Assembly: GCA_004297635.1 (NCBI GenBank)
Contig: SCUQ01000001.1
Span: 1 to 12,709 of the forward strand
DNA: 12,709 bases
Reading direction: 5' to 3'
From: Rhizorhabdus sp.
GTDB lineage: Bacteria; Pseudomonadota; Alphaproteobacteria; Sphingomonadales; Sphingomonadaceae
Shown here piece by piece: positions 1 to 7,702 of the stretch. The first letter of the stretch is position 1. Every line of letters begins with the position of its first letter. A program made the translations under genes and the position numbers. The notes below the pieces were generated by a model. It was given only the letters and a program-made list of their open reading frames with translations, was not told the DNA's origin and did not search any database.

Positions 1-309
1 GCCACTGCGGGTCTGCGGGCTGAGTTCACCAAGCAGTTCCGCGACCGAACTGACCCCGAGCGCGCGGACATCGCCGGCGTCGAGCTGCTGGATCGGCGGT
101 ACATCGCCGACCACGGCCCCCCGCTGGCGCTGGCGCTGGCCCGTGACCAGGATCGTGTTGCTGTCGTCGACGTCGGCATCGGCGTCCACATCGTCGCTTG
201 CCGCCTGCCTCGCGGGCACGGCCTGATCGGGGACCTGGGCCAAACCCGCCGCCCCACCCGTCAACGCGACCATCGCAAGACCCGCTTCAGACCAACGCCG
301 CACCTGCAC
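1..309 (-). CDS. TonB-dependent outer-membrane receptor, N-terminal part (runs off left edge)
   Basis: Reading the minus strand from a GTG at 309 gives 103 codons that stay open to base 1. The start follows a GGGAG ribosome-binding site at six bases spacing, and an in-frame TGA lies at 330-328. The first ~25 residues look like a signal peptide (two Arg, then an Ala/Gly/Leu-rich core ending ...AAGLAQ). An acidic Asp/Ala linker follows, then ILVTGQRQ, the usual lead-in to a plug domain. After that come PPIQQLDAGDVRALGVSS and a VAELLGEL segment typical of sphingomonad receptor plug domains. Such receptors import siderophores, metals or carbohydrates through the outer membrane using TonB energy. 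The substrate cannot be told because the barrel is outside the window. A second GTG at 303 is an alternative start. Family call is fairly confident; the ligand is unknown. Confidence 0.72.
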   Translation of the reverse strand, partial: MQVRRWSEAGLAMVALTGGAAGLAQVPDQAVPARQAASDDVDADADVDDSNTILVTGQRQRQRGAVVGDVPPIQQLDAGDVRALGVSSVAELLGELSPQTRSG

Positions 310-352
310 CTGCCACTCCCGAATCGTTCAATGCCGCTCATAGCCGCGATTT

Positions 353-369
353 CTGACGGCATATGTCAG
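353..369. promoter_or_regulatory. Inverted repeat in the receptor/kinase divergent intergenic region
   Basis: CTGAC at 353-357 and GTCAG at 365-369 form a perfect 5-bp inverted repeat around a 7-base spacer. It lies in the 154-bp gap (310-463) between the divergently transcribed receptor and kinase genes, so it could be an operator serving one or both. No convincing -35/-10 pair was recognised in the gap. The match is short and could be chance. Confidence 0.25.
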
Positions 370-449
370 GGTTGAAATGGGATGTTCCGTTCCGCCTTCC
401 GACCCGGACAGGCTTCGTCTACCAACAGTCTGGCAGCACGCAATGATCC

Positions 450-457
450 GGGGGGAG
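450..457 (+). promoter_or_regulatory. Ribosome-binding site that decides the kinase start
   Basis: A GGGGGGAG run ends six bases before the ATG at 464. The frame is open further upstream, with ATGs at 377 and 443, but neither has a comparable purine-rich site. The residues they would add are hydrophilic and unlike the sensor domain. Confidence 0.7.
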
Positions 458-463
458 CAGCGG

Positions 464-2026
464 ATGTATGAGAGCCTGAAGGAGTGGATCAGCGGTGCCT
501 ATGCCCCCCACGGCTATTGCCTGCTGTGGGACCCCAGGCTCGTCTGGACGATGGCGATATCCGACGCGTTGATCGCGATCGCCTATTTCTCCATCCCGAT
601 CGCGCTCGTCACCTTCATCCGGAAGCGCCGCGATATCGCCTTTGGCGGCATATTCTGGCTGTTCGCGCTGTTCATCACCGCATGCGGCCTCACCCATGTC
701 GTGGCGCTGTGGAATCTGTGGAACGGTGCCTATGCGATCGAAGCGGGAATCAAGGCCGTCACCGCCGCGGCCTCGGTGCTCACCGCGATCATATTGTGGC
801 CGTTGCTGCCGAAGCTGCTGGCGCTCCCCTCGCCCGCCCATCTGCGCGCGGCGAACGAAGCGTTGCGCAGCGAGATGGCCGAGCGGGAAAAGGCCGAAGC
901 CGCGCTCGTCCAGTCGCGCAAGATGGAGGCCGTCGGCCAGCTGACCGGCGGCATCGCGCATGATTTCAACAATCTTCTGCAGGTCGTCAGCGGCAATCTG
1001 GACCTGATCGCCCACCGCGCCTCCGGGGACGAGCGCCTGGAGCGGCTCACCGGTGCCGCGCTGGGCGCGGTGGAGCGCGGCCGCCGCCTGACCGGCCAGC
1101 TCCTGTCCTTCGCGCGCATCCAGCGCATCGAACTGCTGCCGGTCGACCTAGCCGAATTGCTGACCGGACTGCGCGAACTGCTGACCCGGACGATCGATCC
1201 GTCGATCGACCTGCAATGCGACATCGGCGACGGCGACGCGGCCGTCATCGCCGACCCCGTCCAGCTTGAACTGGCGCTGCTCAATCTTGCCCTCAATGCC
1301 CGCGACGCGATGCCGGACGGCGGGCAGATCGGCATCGCCATCGCGGAGCAACGGATCGAAGGACGCGCCGATGTCGCGGACGGCGGCTATGTCGGCATCA
1401 CCGTGCGCGATACCGGCACGGGAATGACGCCCGATATCGTCGCTCGCGCCTTTGAGCCCTTCTTTACCACCAAGGAGGTCGGCAAGGGGTCGGGGCTGGG
1501 GCTCAGCATGGTATTCGGCATGGCCCGCCAGAGCGGCGGCACGGTCGATATCGAATCGCAGCCCGGCCAGGGTACCGCCGTGACGATCTATCTGCGCCGC
1601 GCGATAGTCGTCCTGCCGCCAGCGGCCGCGCCGCGCCACGCTCCGGCCACCGATATTCAAGAGCTCGCCGGCTCGAAAATCCTGGTCGTCGATGACGAGC
1701 CGATCGTCCGCGAGGTGGTGGCCGACATGCTCACCGATCTGGGTTGCGACGTGCTGACCGCCAATAGCGGAGAGGCGGCGCTGGCGCTGCTCGACCGCGA
1801 AACATTCGACCTGATCCTGCTGGACTTCGCCATGCCGGGCATGAACGGCGCCGAGGTGGCCCGTGCCGCGCTCGTTCGCCATCCCGACGTCCGCATCGTC
1901 TTCGCCACCGGCTTCGCGCAATCCGACGCGATCGATGCGGTACTCGGCGACAGCGCGATCGTGCTGCGCAAACCCTTTTCGCCGAGCGCGCTGGCGCAGA
2001 CCTTGCTGAAGGCGCTCGCCGCATAG
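464..2026 (+). CDS. Hybrid histidine kinase with ethylene-receptor-like (ETR1-type) membrane sensor and receiver domain
   Basis: This 520-residue inner-membrane hybrid kinase has a sensor spanning residues ~20-120 with three hydrophobic helices. In it Asp34, Tyr41, Pro45, Ile71, Cys74 and His78 repeat the spacing of ETR1 Asp25, Tyr32, Pro36, Ile62, Cys65 and His69, where Cys and His bind the Cu(I) cofactor for ethylene. A short coiled linker (~125-150) leads to a HisKA domain with phospho-acceptor His166 (GGIAHDFNN). The ATPase domain carries an N box around Asn274-Asp281, DTGTGM at 316-321, an F box at 330-334 and GSGLGLS at 342-348. A C-terminal receiver (~405-518) has Asp410/411, acceptor Asp454, Thr482 and Lys503. 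No DNA-binding output or partner regulator is adjacent, so it is an orphan whose downstream target is unknown. Domain call is confident; ethylene or copper as the signal is inference from residues. Confidence 0.93.
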   Translation: MYESLKEWISGAYAPHGYCLLWDPRLVWTMAISDALIAIAYFSIPIALVTFIRKRRDIAFGGIFWLFALFITACGLTHVVALWNLWNGAYAIEAGIKAVTAAASVLTAIILWPLLPKLLALPSPAHLRAANEALRSEMAEREKAEAALVQSRKMEAVGQLTGGIAHDFNNLLQVVSGNLDLIAHRASGDERLERLTGAALGAVERGRRLTGQLLSFARIQRIELLPVDLAELLTGLRELLTRTIDPSIDLQCDIGDGDAAVIADPVQLELALLNLALNARDAMPDGGQIGIAIAEQRIEGRADVADGGYVGITVRDTGTGMTPDIVARAFEPFFTTKEVGKGSGLGLSMVFGMARQSGGTVDIESQPGQGTAVTIYLRRAIVVLPPAAAPRHAPATDIQELAGSKILVVDDEPIVREVVADMLTDLGCDVLTANSGEAALALLDRETFDLILLDFAMPGMNGAEVARAALVRHPDVRIVFATGFAQSDAIDAVLGDSAIVLRKPFSPSALAQTLLKALAA

Positions 2027-2120
2027 GCCCTTCACGGCGCGCCGGGCCGAACGGCAGGAACCTAGAATTAACCCCGCCCCACTAGGCCCTTTTCATCTCG
2101 AAGGGTGAAGTGGCGCATTT

Positions 2121-3755
2121 ATGAACGAAATTGTCGGCGGCAATGCCTTCGGAACGAGCGCGCAGCTCGGTGCGGCGCCGATCGGCCGGGTCGAATCGAT
2201 CACCGGCAGCGGGGCCGAGACGCGGCTCGATCGCCGCATGCTCGAACTGCTGGCCGACGAACCGGACGCAGCGCTCGCGATGGCGGGCGAGATCGGCGCG
2301 ATGCTCAAGATGATGGTTGCGGGCCGATGTGTGATCGCGACGATCCACGAACTCGGAATCGTCGGCGGGGAGGTGAGCGCACGCATCTCCTTCCTGGGCG
2401 AAGGCCGTGTCGATGCCGCCGGCGGGATTTCCGCCTTCCGCCGCGGCGTCACCCGCTACCCCTTGCCGGGGACGGCGGTCCACCCTGTTTCGGGTGGTGA
2501 CATGGACGCGATCTTCAATGCTGGCGATGTGCCCCATATCGAGATCGGCACCGTCCATCCGACCCGATCGACCCGCGCCGCGCTGCTGATCGATGCGATG
2601 CTGGGCAAGCATTTCGCGCTCCTCGGATCAACCGGAACCGGCAAATCGACCGCAACCGCGCTGATCCTTCATCGCATCTGCCAGATGGCGCCCGCCGCCC
2701 ATATGGTGATGATCGACCCGCATGGCGAATATGCCGCCGCCTTCGCGCAGGTGGGTGCCGCCTATGATGTTTCGAACCTGGCGATGCCCTATTGGCTGAT
2801 GAACTTCGAGGAGCATTGCGAGGTCATCCTGACCACCAGCGGTGCCGAGCGGCAGATGGACGCCGACATCCTGGCCAAATGCCTGCTCGCCGCCCGCCAG
2901 AAGAACCGCGCCGCCGAGACGGTCGCCCGCATCACCGTCGACAGCCCGATCCCCTATGTGCTGTCCGATCTGACGACGATCATCCAGACCGAGATGGGCA
3001 AGCTCGACAAGGCATCGAACAGCGCGCCATTTCTGCGGCTCAAGCAGAAGATCGACGAGATCCGATCGGACCCGCGCTATCATTTCATGTTCTCGGGCAT
3101 GCTGGTCGGCGACAGCATGAAGAGCTTCATCAAGCGGATCTTCCGCCTGCCCGGCGATGGCCGGCCGATCTCCCTGATCGACGTGTCGGGCGTGCCGTCG
3201 GAGATCACCTCGGTGGTCGTGTCGGTGCTCGCACGCTGCGTGTTCGACTACGCCATCTGGGCGCGTGGGAGCGCCCAGCATCCCGTCCTGCTCGTCTGCG
3301 AGGAGGCCCATCGCTATGTCCCCTCGGACCGTTCGACGCAGAACGGCCCGGTCCGCAAGATCCTCGAGCGGATCGCCAAGGAGGGCCGCAAATATGGCGT
3401 GTCGCTGGGGCTGATAACCCAGCGGCCCTCCGATCTGGCGGAGGGCGTGCTGTCGCAATGCGGCACCATCATCTCGATGCGGCTGAACAACGAGCGCGAT
3501 CAGGCCTTCGTCAGGGCGGCGATGCCCGAGGGCGCACGCGGCTTCCTCGATTCGATCCCGGCCCTGCGCAACCGCGAAGCGATCATCTGCGGCGAAGGGG
3601 TGCCGATCCCGATCCGGGTCGCCTTTGACGAGCTGGAGCAGGACCTGCGCCCGGCCTCGAACGATCCGGTCTTCTCCGAACTATGGCGCAGGACCGGCGA
3701 TGAAGACGCGATGGTCGAGCATGTCATCGGCCGGTGGCGCAACCAGGGGCGGTAG
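2121..3755 (+). CDS. HerA-type (DUF87) hexameric ATPase / translocase
   Basis: A 544-residue protein of the HerA/FtsK superfamily. Residues ~18-110 look like the HAS-barrel found at the N-terminus of HerA (GRVESITGSGAETRL). The RecA-like motor follows, with Walker A GSTGTGKST at 169-177 and Walker B LLVCEEAH at 390-397. A later ITQRPSDL stretch is typical of the family's sensor/arginine region. Archaeal HerA works with the nuclease NurA in DNA end resection, and bacterial relatives pair with various nucleases. No NurA or other nuclease lies beside this gene, so its partner and substrate are unknown. It starts 94 bp after the kinase on the same strand and might be read through from it. The start follows a moderate GAAGGGTGAAG site at a long spacing. 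Family is confident; exact role is not. Confidence 0.88.
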   Translation: MNEIVGGNAFGTSAQLGAAPIGRVESITGSGAETRLDRRMLELLADEPDAALAMAGEIGAMLKMMVAGRCVIATIHELGIVGGEVSARISFLGEGRVDAAGGISAFRRGVTRYPLPGTAVHPVSGGDMDAIFNAGDVPHIEIGTVHPTRSTRAALLIDAMLGKHFALLGSTGTGKSTATALILHRICQMAPAAHMVMIDPHGEYAAAFAQVGAAYDVSNLAMPYWLMNFEEHCEVILTTSGAERQMDADILAKCLLAARQKNRAAETVARITVDSPIPYVLSDLTTIIQTEMGKLDKASNSAPFLRLKQKIDEIRSDPRYHFMFSGMLVGDSMKSFIKRIFRLPGDGRPISLIDVSGVPSEITSVVVSVLARCVFDYAIWARGSAQHPVLLVCEEAHRYVPSDRSTQNGPVRKILERIAKEGRKYGVSLGLITQRPSDLAEGVLSQCGTIISMRLNNERDQAFVRAAMPEGARGFLDSIPALRNREAIICGEGVPIPIRVAFDELEQDLRPASNDPVFSELWRRTGDEDAMVEHVIGRWRNQGR

Positions 3756-3780
3756 GCCTTCCCTCCCCCGGCCGAAGGCC
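3755..3780. terminator. Possible hairpin between convergent genes
   Basis: GGCCTTC at 3755-3761 is the exact reverse complement of GAAGGCC at 3774-3780. An alternative small stem GGCC-GAA-GGCC lies at 3770-3780. It sits in the 42-bp gap between the convergent HerA-type gene and the small repeat protein. It has no T-run on either strand, so intrinsic termination is doubtful. Confidence 0.28.
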
Positions 3781-3797
3781 AGGGCGACACGCCAGAC

Positions 3798-4043
3798 CTA
3801 GACCGCCTTCGAGCCCGGCGTTCCGCACTTCACGAACTTGCCCTTGATGTCCTTGCAGACCTTCGGCTTCTGCGGGCAGGCGGTGAATTTGCCCTTCGCA
3901 TCCTTGCAGACCTTCTTGGCGGCCGGCGGGGGCGGACAGGTGACGAATTTGCCCTTCGCATCCTTGCACGGCGCGGCCTGTACGGCCGGCGCGCCGGCCA
4001 GCATCGCGACGGCGAACATGGGGATCAGCAATCGAGTCATCAT
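3798..4043 (-). CDS. Small exported protein of three Cys-Lys-Asp repeats, function unknown
   Basis: An 81-residue protein with a clear signal peptide: Thr-Arg, then a hydrophobic LLIPMFAVAMLAGAP core, and likely cleavage after VQA. The mature part is three copies of CKD(A/I)KGKFxxC separated by Pro/Lys-rich linkers, with six cysteines in all and a strong positive charge. The start is ambiguous because four ATG codons lie in a row (4049, 4046, 4043, 4040). The AGGGAG site ends one base before the first, so the third (4043) has the best spacing. It begins 20 bp after the stop of the YjgR-type ATPase on the same strand and is probably cotranscribed with it. Similar short CRDAKGKF-type peptides are familiar from sphingomonads as hypothetical proteins. 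Metal binding or disulfide-based folding is possible but unproven. Confidence 0.75.
   Translation of the reverse strand: MMTRLLIPMFAVAMLAGAPAVQAAPCKDAKGKFVTCPPPPAAKKVCKDAKGKFTACPQKPKVCKDIKGKFVKCGTPGSKAV
3825..3968 (-). repeat. Tandem coding repeat (17-20 codons per unit)
   Basis: Three tandem units encode the CKD-KGKF motifs of the small exported protein. The core 'gaatttgccc' at 3885 and 3945 is exactly 60 bases apart, and both copies continue identically through ttcgcatccttgca. The third, more diverged copy at 3834 is offset by 51 bases. The near-identity of two units at DNA level points to fairly recent internal duplication. Confidence 0.8.
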
Positions 4044-4063
4044 CATCATTCTCCCTGGAAAGG

Positions 4064-5695
4064 CTATTTGAACAATCCGCCCAGAATCCCCCGGACGAGT
4101 TGCCCGGCGATGCCCCCCGACCGGCTCCGTCTGCTCCCGCCGAATACCGCGCGGCCCAGCTCATTGGCGACCTGGCGGCCCACCGACGAGGCGGCCGCGC
4201 GCGTTGCCGACTGGATGGCGCGATCGATCCCGCTGGGCTTCGCGGCCTCGCGCGCGGCCGCGGCCTGCTGGCGCGCCTGCTCCTTCAACTCGGCCTCGCG
4301 CTGTTTCGCCTCGACCTTCGCCTGCTCGGCAGCGGCCTTGTCGGCCTGCGCCTGCGCCTTGGCCGCATTGGCCGACGCCGCCGCGGCATCGGCACGAGCC
4401 GCCAATATCTCCTCGGCGGACTCGCGGTCGACCGCTGCATCATATTTGCCCGCGGCGGGCGAGATCGACTGCAGGATAGCGCGTTCCTTGGCATCGACCG
4501 GCCCCAGCCGCGACCGCGGCGGCGCGATCAGGGTGCGCTGGACGATGCTGGGCGATCCGTCCTCCTGCAGCACCGAGACCAGCGCCTCGCCCACCCTCAG
4601 CTCGATGATCGCCTTGGCGACGTCGAGATCCGGATTGATGCGGAAGGTATCGGCGGCAGCCTCTATCGCCTTCTGGTCGCGCGGCGTGAAGGCGCGCAGC
4701 GCATGCTGGATCCGGTTGCCAAGCTGGGCGGCCACATCCTCGGGCACGTCGATCGGGTTCTGGGTGATGAAATAGACGCCGACGCCTTTAGAGCGGATCA
4801 GGCGCACCACCTGCTCGATCTTGTCGACGAGGGCCTTGGGGGCATCGTCGAACAGCAGATGAGCCTCGTCGAAGAAGAAGACCAGCTTCGGCTTGTCGGG
4901 GTCCCCGATCTCCGGGAGATTCTCGAACAGCTCGCTCAGCAGCCATAGGAGGAAGGTGGCATAGAGCTTGGGACTCTGCATCAGCTTGTCGGCGGCAAGG
5001 ATGTTCACATAGCCGCGCCCCTGATCGTCGACGCCGAGGAAATCATGGATATCCAGCGCGGGCTCGCCGAAGAAATGGGCGCCGCCCTGGCTGTCGAGCT
5101 GAAGCAGCTGCCGCTGGATCGATCCGACGCTGGCCTTGGTGACATTGCCATATTTGGCCGACAGCATATCGGCATTCTCGGCGCAGAAAGCGAGCATCGA
5201 CTGGAGATCGCCAAGATCGAGCAGCAGCAGACCTTCCTCGTCGGCATAGCGGAAGGCGATGTTGAGGACGCCTTCCTGCACCTCGTTGAGATTCATCAGC
5301 CGGGCGAGCAGCAGCGGCCCCATTTCGGAAATCGTCGTGCGGATCGGATGGCCCTGTTCACCATAAAGATCCCAGAAGATCGCCGGGTTATCGCCCCAGA
5401 TGAACTTTTCCAGCCCGATCTCGGCAGCGCGGGCGACCAGCTTGTCCGCATTTTTCGCGGTGGGCGATCCGGCCATCGCGATGCCGGCAAGGTCGCCTTT
5501 CACGTCCGCGAGGAAGACCGGAACGCCGGCGGCGGAAAAATTCTCGGCAATGCCCTGCAACGTCACCGTCTTGCCGGTGCCGGTCGCGCCGGCGATCAGG
5601 CCGTGGCGGTTGGCGCGGCGGAGGTTCAGGTGCTGGGCGATCGGCCCGGTTGGCCTGGGACTGGCGCCGAGAAAGATGCCCTGCTCGTCGATCAT
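4064..5695 (-). CDS. YjgR/DUF853-type HerA-like ATPase
   Basis: A 543-residue cytoplasmic P-loop ATPase resembling E. coli YjgR (DUF853, helicase HerA-like). The N-terminus reads IFLGASP... and then [21 protein letters not shown], with Walker A at 36-43. It continues into [15 protein letters not shown], a family signature. Walker B is LVFFFDEAH with Asp276-Glu277, followed by a VYFITQNP stretch. From about residue 420 the protein turns into an Ala/Lys/Glu/Gln-rich, probably coiled-coil segment. It ends in a Gly/Arg/Ser-rich tail ([10 protein letters not shown]) and a hydrophobic GILGGLFK. A good GGAGG site lies upstream of the ATG. The biological role of the family is not established. It converges with a second HerA-type ATPase and is followed by the small repeat protein. 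Confidence 0.9.
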   Translation of the reverse strand: MIDEQGIFLGASPRPTGPIAQHLNLRRANRHGLIAGATGTGKTVTLQGIAENFSAAGVPVFLADVKGDLAGIAMAGSPTAKNADKLVARAAEIGLEKFIWGDNPAIFWDLYGEQGHPIRTTISEMGPLLLARLMNLNEVQEGVLNIAFRYADEEGLLLLDLGDLQSMLAFCAENADMLSAKYGNVTKASVGSIQRQLLQLDSQGGAHFFGEPALDIHDFLGVDDQGRGYVNILAADKLMQSPKLYATFLLWLLSELFENLPEIGDPDKPKLVFFFDEAHLLFDDAPKALVDKIEQVVRLIRSKGVGVYFITQNPIDVPEDVAAQLGNRIQHALRAFTPRDQKAIEAAADTFRINPDLDVAKAIIELRVGEALVSVLQEDGSPSIVQRTLIAPPRSRLGPVDAKERAILQSISPAAGKYDAAVDRESAEEILAARADAAAASANAAKAQAQADKAAAEQAKVEAKQREAELKEQARQQAAAAREAAKPSGIDRAIQSATRAAASSVGRQVANELGRAVFGGSRRSRSGGIAGQLVRGILGGLFK

Positions 5696-5756
5696 GCGCC
5701 ACCTCCATCAGCGTGAATCCCGCCAATCTAGACCGGCCCGAACCAGCGCGGAAGCC

Positions 5757-5782
5757 GGGATCGAGAGGGCGGGACAAGCGTT
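5757..5782 (+). promoter_or_regulatory. Possible EcfG-type general-stress promoter
   Basis: In the 124-bp divergent gap 5696-5819, GGGATC at 5757 is followed, after a 17-base spacer counted from GGGAT, by CGTT at 5779-5782. The alphaproteobacterial EcfG consensus is GGAAC-N16/17-CGTT. The -10 and spacing fit exactly, but the -35 matches only partly. It would drive the small basic protein starting at 5820. Nothing else was recognised in this gap. Confidence 0.3.
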
Positions 5783-5819
5783 TACAATTGCTGATCTCAT
5801 CCAGCGAAGGAGTGGCGAC

Positions 5820-6113
5820 ATGCCTCGCGGCGACAAGGATGCCTATACCGACAAGCAGAAGCGCAAGGCCGAGCATATCGAGAAGGGCTATGAGGCGCGC
5901 GGCGTCCCGAAGAAGCAGGCCGAGGCGCGCGCCTGGGCGACCGTCAACAAGGAGTCGGGCGGCGGCAACGCGTCCGGATCGGGCCGCGGCAAGCCTGATA
6001 CCCACGCGTCTTCTTCGCGCGGCGGCCGGGCCAACAGATCCGGATCGGCCGAACAACGCTCGGCAGCGGCGCGAAAGGGCTGGGTGACGCGGCGGAAGAA
6101 CCAATCGGCCTAG
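5820..6113 (+). CDS. Small basic hydrophilic protein, 'plasmid stabilization protein' type
   Basis: A 97-residue protein starting MPRGDKDAYTDKQKRKAEHI and continuing with GVPKKQAEARAWATVNKESGGG. It then has a Gly/Ser/Arg-rich tail (SGSGRGK, SSRGGR) and ends TRRKNQSA. The N-terminal block matches, from memory, a widespread family often annotated as plasmid stabilization protein, although nothing here is plasmid-like. It is very charged, lacks membrane segments or a signal peptide, and has a low-complexity C-terminal half that is probably disordered and could bind nucleic acid. The start is supported by AAGGAG seven bases upstream. It is transcribed away from the YjgR-type gene and may be stress-controlled. 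Function is unknown. Confidence 0.82.
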   Translation: MPRGDKDAYTDKQKRKAEHIEKGYEARGVPKKQAEARAWATVNKESGGGNASGSGRGKPDTHASSSRGGRANRSGSAEQRSAAARKGWVTRRKNQSA

Positions 6114-6142
6114 CTCACGACCGGACTTGACGGAAAAGACGC

Positions 6143-7702
6143 TCAGCCTTTTTTCGACTTGGCCTTACCCTTGGCATCCGACTCCGCGCTCCGCTCGACC
6201 GGAGCAGAGAAACCACCGCCATTGCTCACCCGAACGGCGAGCAGATTGCTCAGCTTCGCGCGGAAATTGGCGAGGTCGCGTCCGGCCAGCTGCTGGACGG
6301 TGGTGAACTTCATCGACGTCGGGTTGATCGCCTTGCCGTTCCGGAACATCTCATAATGAAGATGGGGACCGGTCGAGAGACCCGTCGAGCCGACATAGCC
6401 GATCAGTTCGCCCTGACGCACCCGCTCGCCCGGGCGGGCGATGATCCGGCTCATATGCGCATAACCGGTCGAAATGCCGCCGCTGTGATTGAGGCGGACA
6501 TAGTTGCCATGGCCGCCATGACGGCCGGCGAAGGCGACCACGCCATCGGTGGCCGCGACGATCGGCGCGCCCATCGGAGCGCCGAAATCGACGCCCTGAT
6601 GCATGCGCGAGAAGCCGAGGATCGGGTGGAAGCGCATGCCGAAGCTGGAGGTCAGATGGCCGAGCACCGGCTGGCGCATCACGCCCTTGGTCTCGCCGAC
6701 ACCATTGGCCTCATACCATTGGTCGCGGCTGCCATTGGTCCACTTGAGCATCTGGACCTTCTTCCGGCCCTCGACGATGCCGGCGAACAGCAGGCTGCCG
6801 ACCTTGACCTCGCCGGTTTCGGCACGGGCATGCTCGACGATCGCATCGAAACGCGCATCGGAGCCGATCGCCCGCATCGACAGCTTCTGCGAGATCGCCT
6901 TGATGAACGCCTCGATAGCGTCGCCGGGCACACCGGCGGCGCGGGCCGAGCGATAGAGGCTGGAGCCGACCCGGCCCTGGATACGCAGCGGTGTACGGTC
7001 GACTGCGATCGGAATGCGCTTGAGGCGCAGCTGGCCATCGACCCGCGACACGGCGAGCTTGAGATCGAAGCGCGCCCGGAAATCGAGCGTCTCGAGCGGA
7101 CGGGGATCGCTCTTCGTCTCGCGGCGGCCGAGGACCAGATCCATCCGCGTGCCGGCGTTGAGATCGCCAAGCGGCACCGCATCATCGACCATGGAGGCGA
7201 CCTTGCCCGCTTCGTCCCGCGAGACGCCGGCACGCTCCAGCACACGGGCGAAGCCATCGCCCTGACCGATCGTCGCGGACAATTCGATGCGCGGGCGTTC
7301 CGGCGTGTCCGTCAGCGGTTCGGCAAAGGAGGTCGGCGCCATGCGGTGGCCGGTGTCGCCACCCAGGCCAAGCGGCGCGATGGACAGCGTGCGGAGCTGC
7401 TGCGCGTGACCCGCGCTCATCGCCGCCTCGGGCGCGAAGCGGACCGGTTTGAGATCCGGCGTCATCATGCCGGCGGCCGTGCAGAGGGCGAGGCAGGTGA
7501 AGAGGCCCCGGAACCACTCGCGCGAGCCGATCCGCGCGCCGAGATCGACGACGAGATCGGAACCCGCCAGCCGGTCGACGGCATCGGCGATCGGTGCGCC
7601 CAGCTGTTGGAAACGGTTCGGCCGGACGAGAACGAGCGCGCCGTTACCGGCGCCCGCTGCGTAGCTTTCTGTCGCGAATCCGTGGCCGTCGTTGCGGTAC
7701 AA
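6143..7702 (-). CDS. Membrane-anchored M23 (LytM-type) peptidoglycan metallopeptidase
   Basis: A 519-residue cell-envelope protein. The N-terminal ~63 residues are cytoplasmic-looking, followed by one membrane segment (64-80, WFRGLFTCLALCTAAGM). A periplasmic region with a LysM/OapA-like fold follows around 138-200 (TIGQGDGFARVLERAGV). The C-terminal M23 domain (~350-460) holds all expected residues. These are zinc ligands His368 and Asp372 (MHQGVDFG) and His449, plus catalytic His447 in GPHLHYE. These enzymes cut peptide cross-links in peptidoglycan (MepM-like) or act in division and growth. The start is a TTG at 7702 behind a G-rich stretch (AGGGGCGGGGGG). An in-frame stop lies just upstream and no ATG is available before the membrane segment. 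The tail is Lys-rich (KGKAKSKKG). It converges with the small basic gene, with only 29 bp between them. Confidence 0.92.
   Translation of the reverse strand: MYRNDGHGFATESYAAGAGNGALVLVRPNRFQQLGAPIADAVDRLAGSDLVVDLGARIGSREWFRGLFTCLALCTAAGMMTPDLKPVRFAPEAAMSAGHAQQLRTLSIAPLGLGGDTGHRMAPTSFAEPLTDTPERPRIELSATIGQGDGFARVLERAGVSRDEAGKVASMVDDAVPLGDLNAGTRMDLVLGRRETKSDPRPLETLDFRARFDLKLAVSRVDGQLRLKRIPIAVDRTPLRIQGRVGSSLYRSARAAGVPGDAIEAFIKAISQKLSMRAIGSDARFDAIVEHARAETGEVKVGSLLFAGIVEGRKKVQMLKWTNGSRDQWYEANGVGETKGVMRQPVLGHLTSSFGMRFHPILGFSRMHQGVDFGAPMGAPIVAATDGVVAFAGRHGGHGNYVRLNHSGGISTGYAHMSRIIARPGERVRQGELIGYVGSTGLSTGPHLHYEMFRNGKAINPTSMKFTTVQQLAGRDLANFRAKLSNLLAVRVSNGGGFSAPVERSAESDAKGKAKSKKG

Noticed and set aside
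377..463. Upstream extension of the kinase from the ATG at 377
   Set aside because: No good ribosome-binding site, non-conserved hydrophilic residues, and overlap with the likely control region. The start at 464 has GGGGGGAG at ideal spacing.
1148..2035. Minus-strand open frame opposite the kinase
   Set aside because: The plus strand encodes unmistakable kinase and receiver motifs over the same bases; the opposite frame is a shadow.
2027..2120. Terminator or promoter between the kinase and HerA-type gene
   Set aside because: The stretch has a GGCGCGCC palindrome and an AT-rich patch, but no stem with a T-run and no clear -35/-10 pair.
3825..3968. CRISPR-like array from the regular repeats
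   Set aside because: The units are in frame inside a coding gene and encode near-identical peptide motifs. Spacing is 51-60 bp with no unique spacers and no cas genes nearby.
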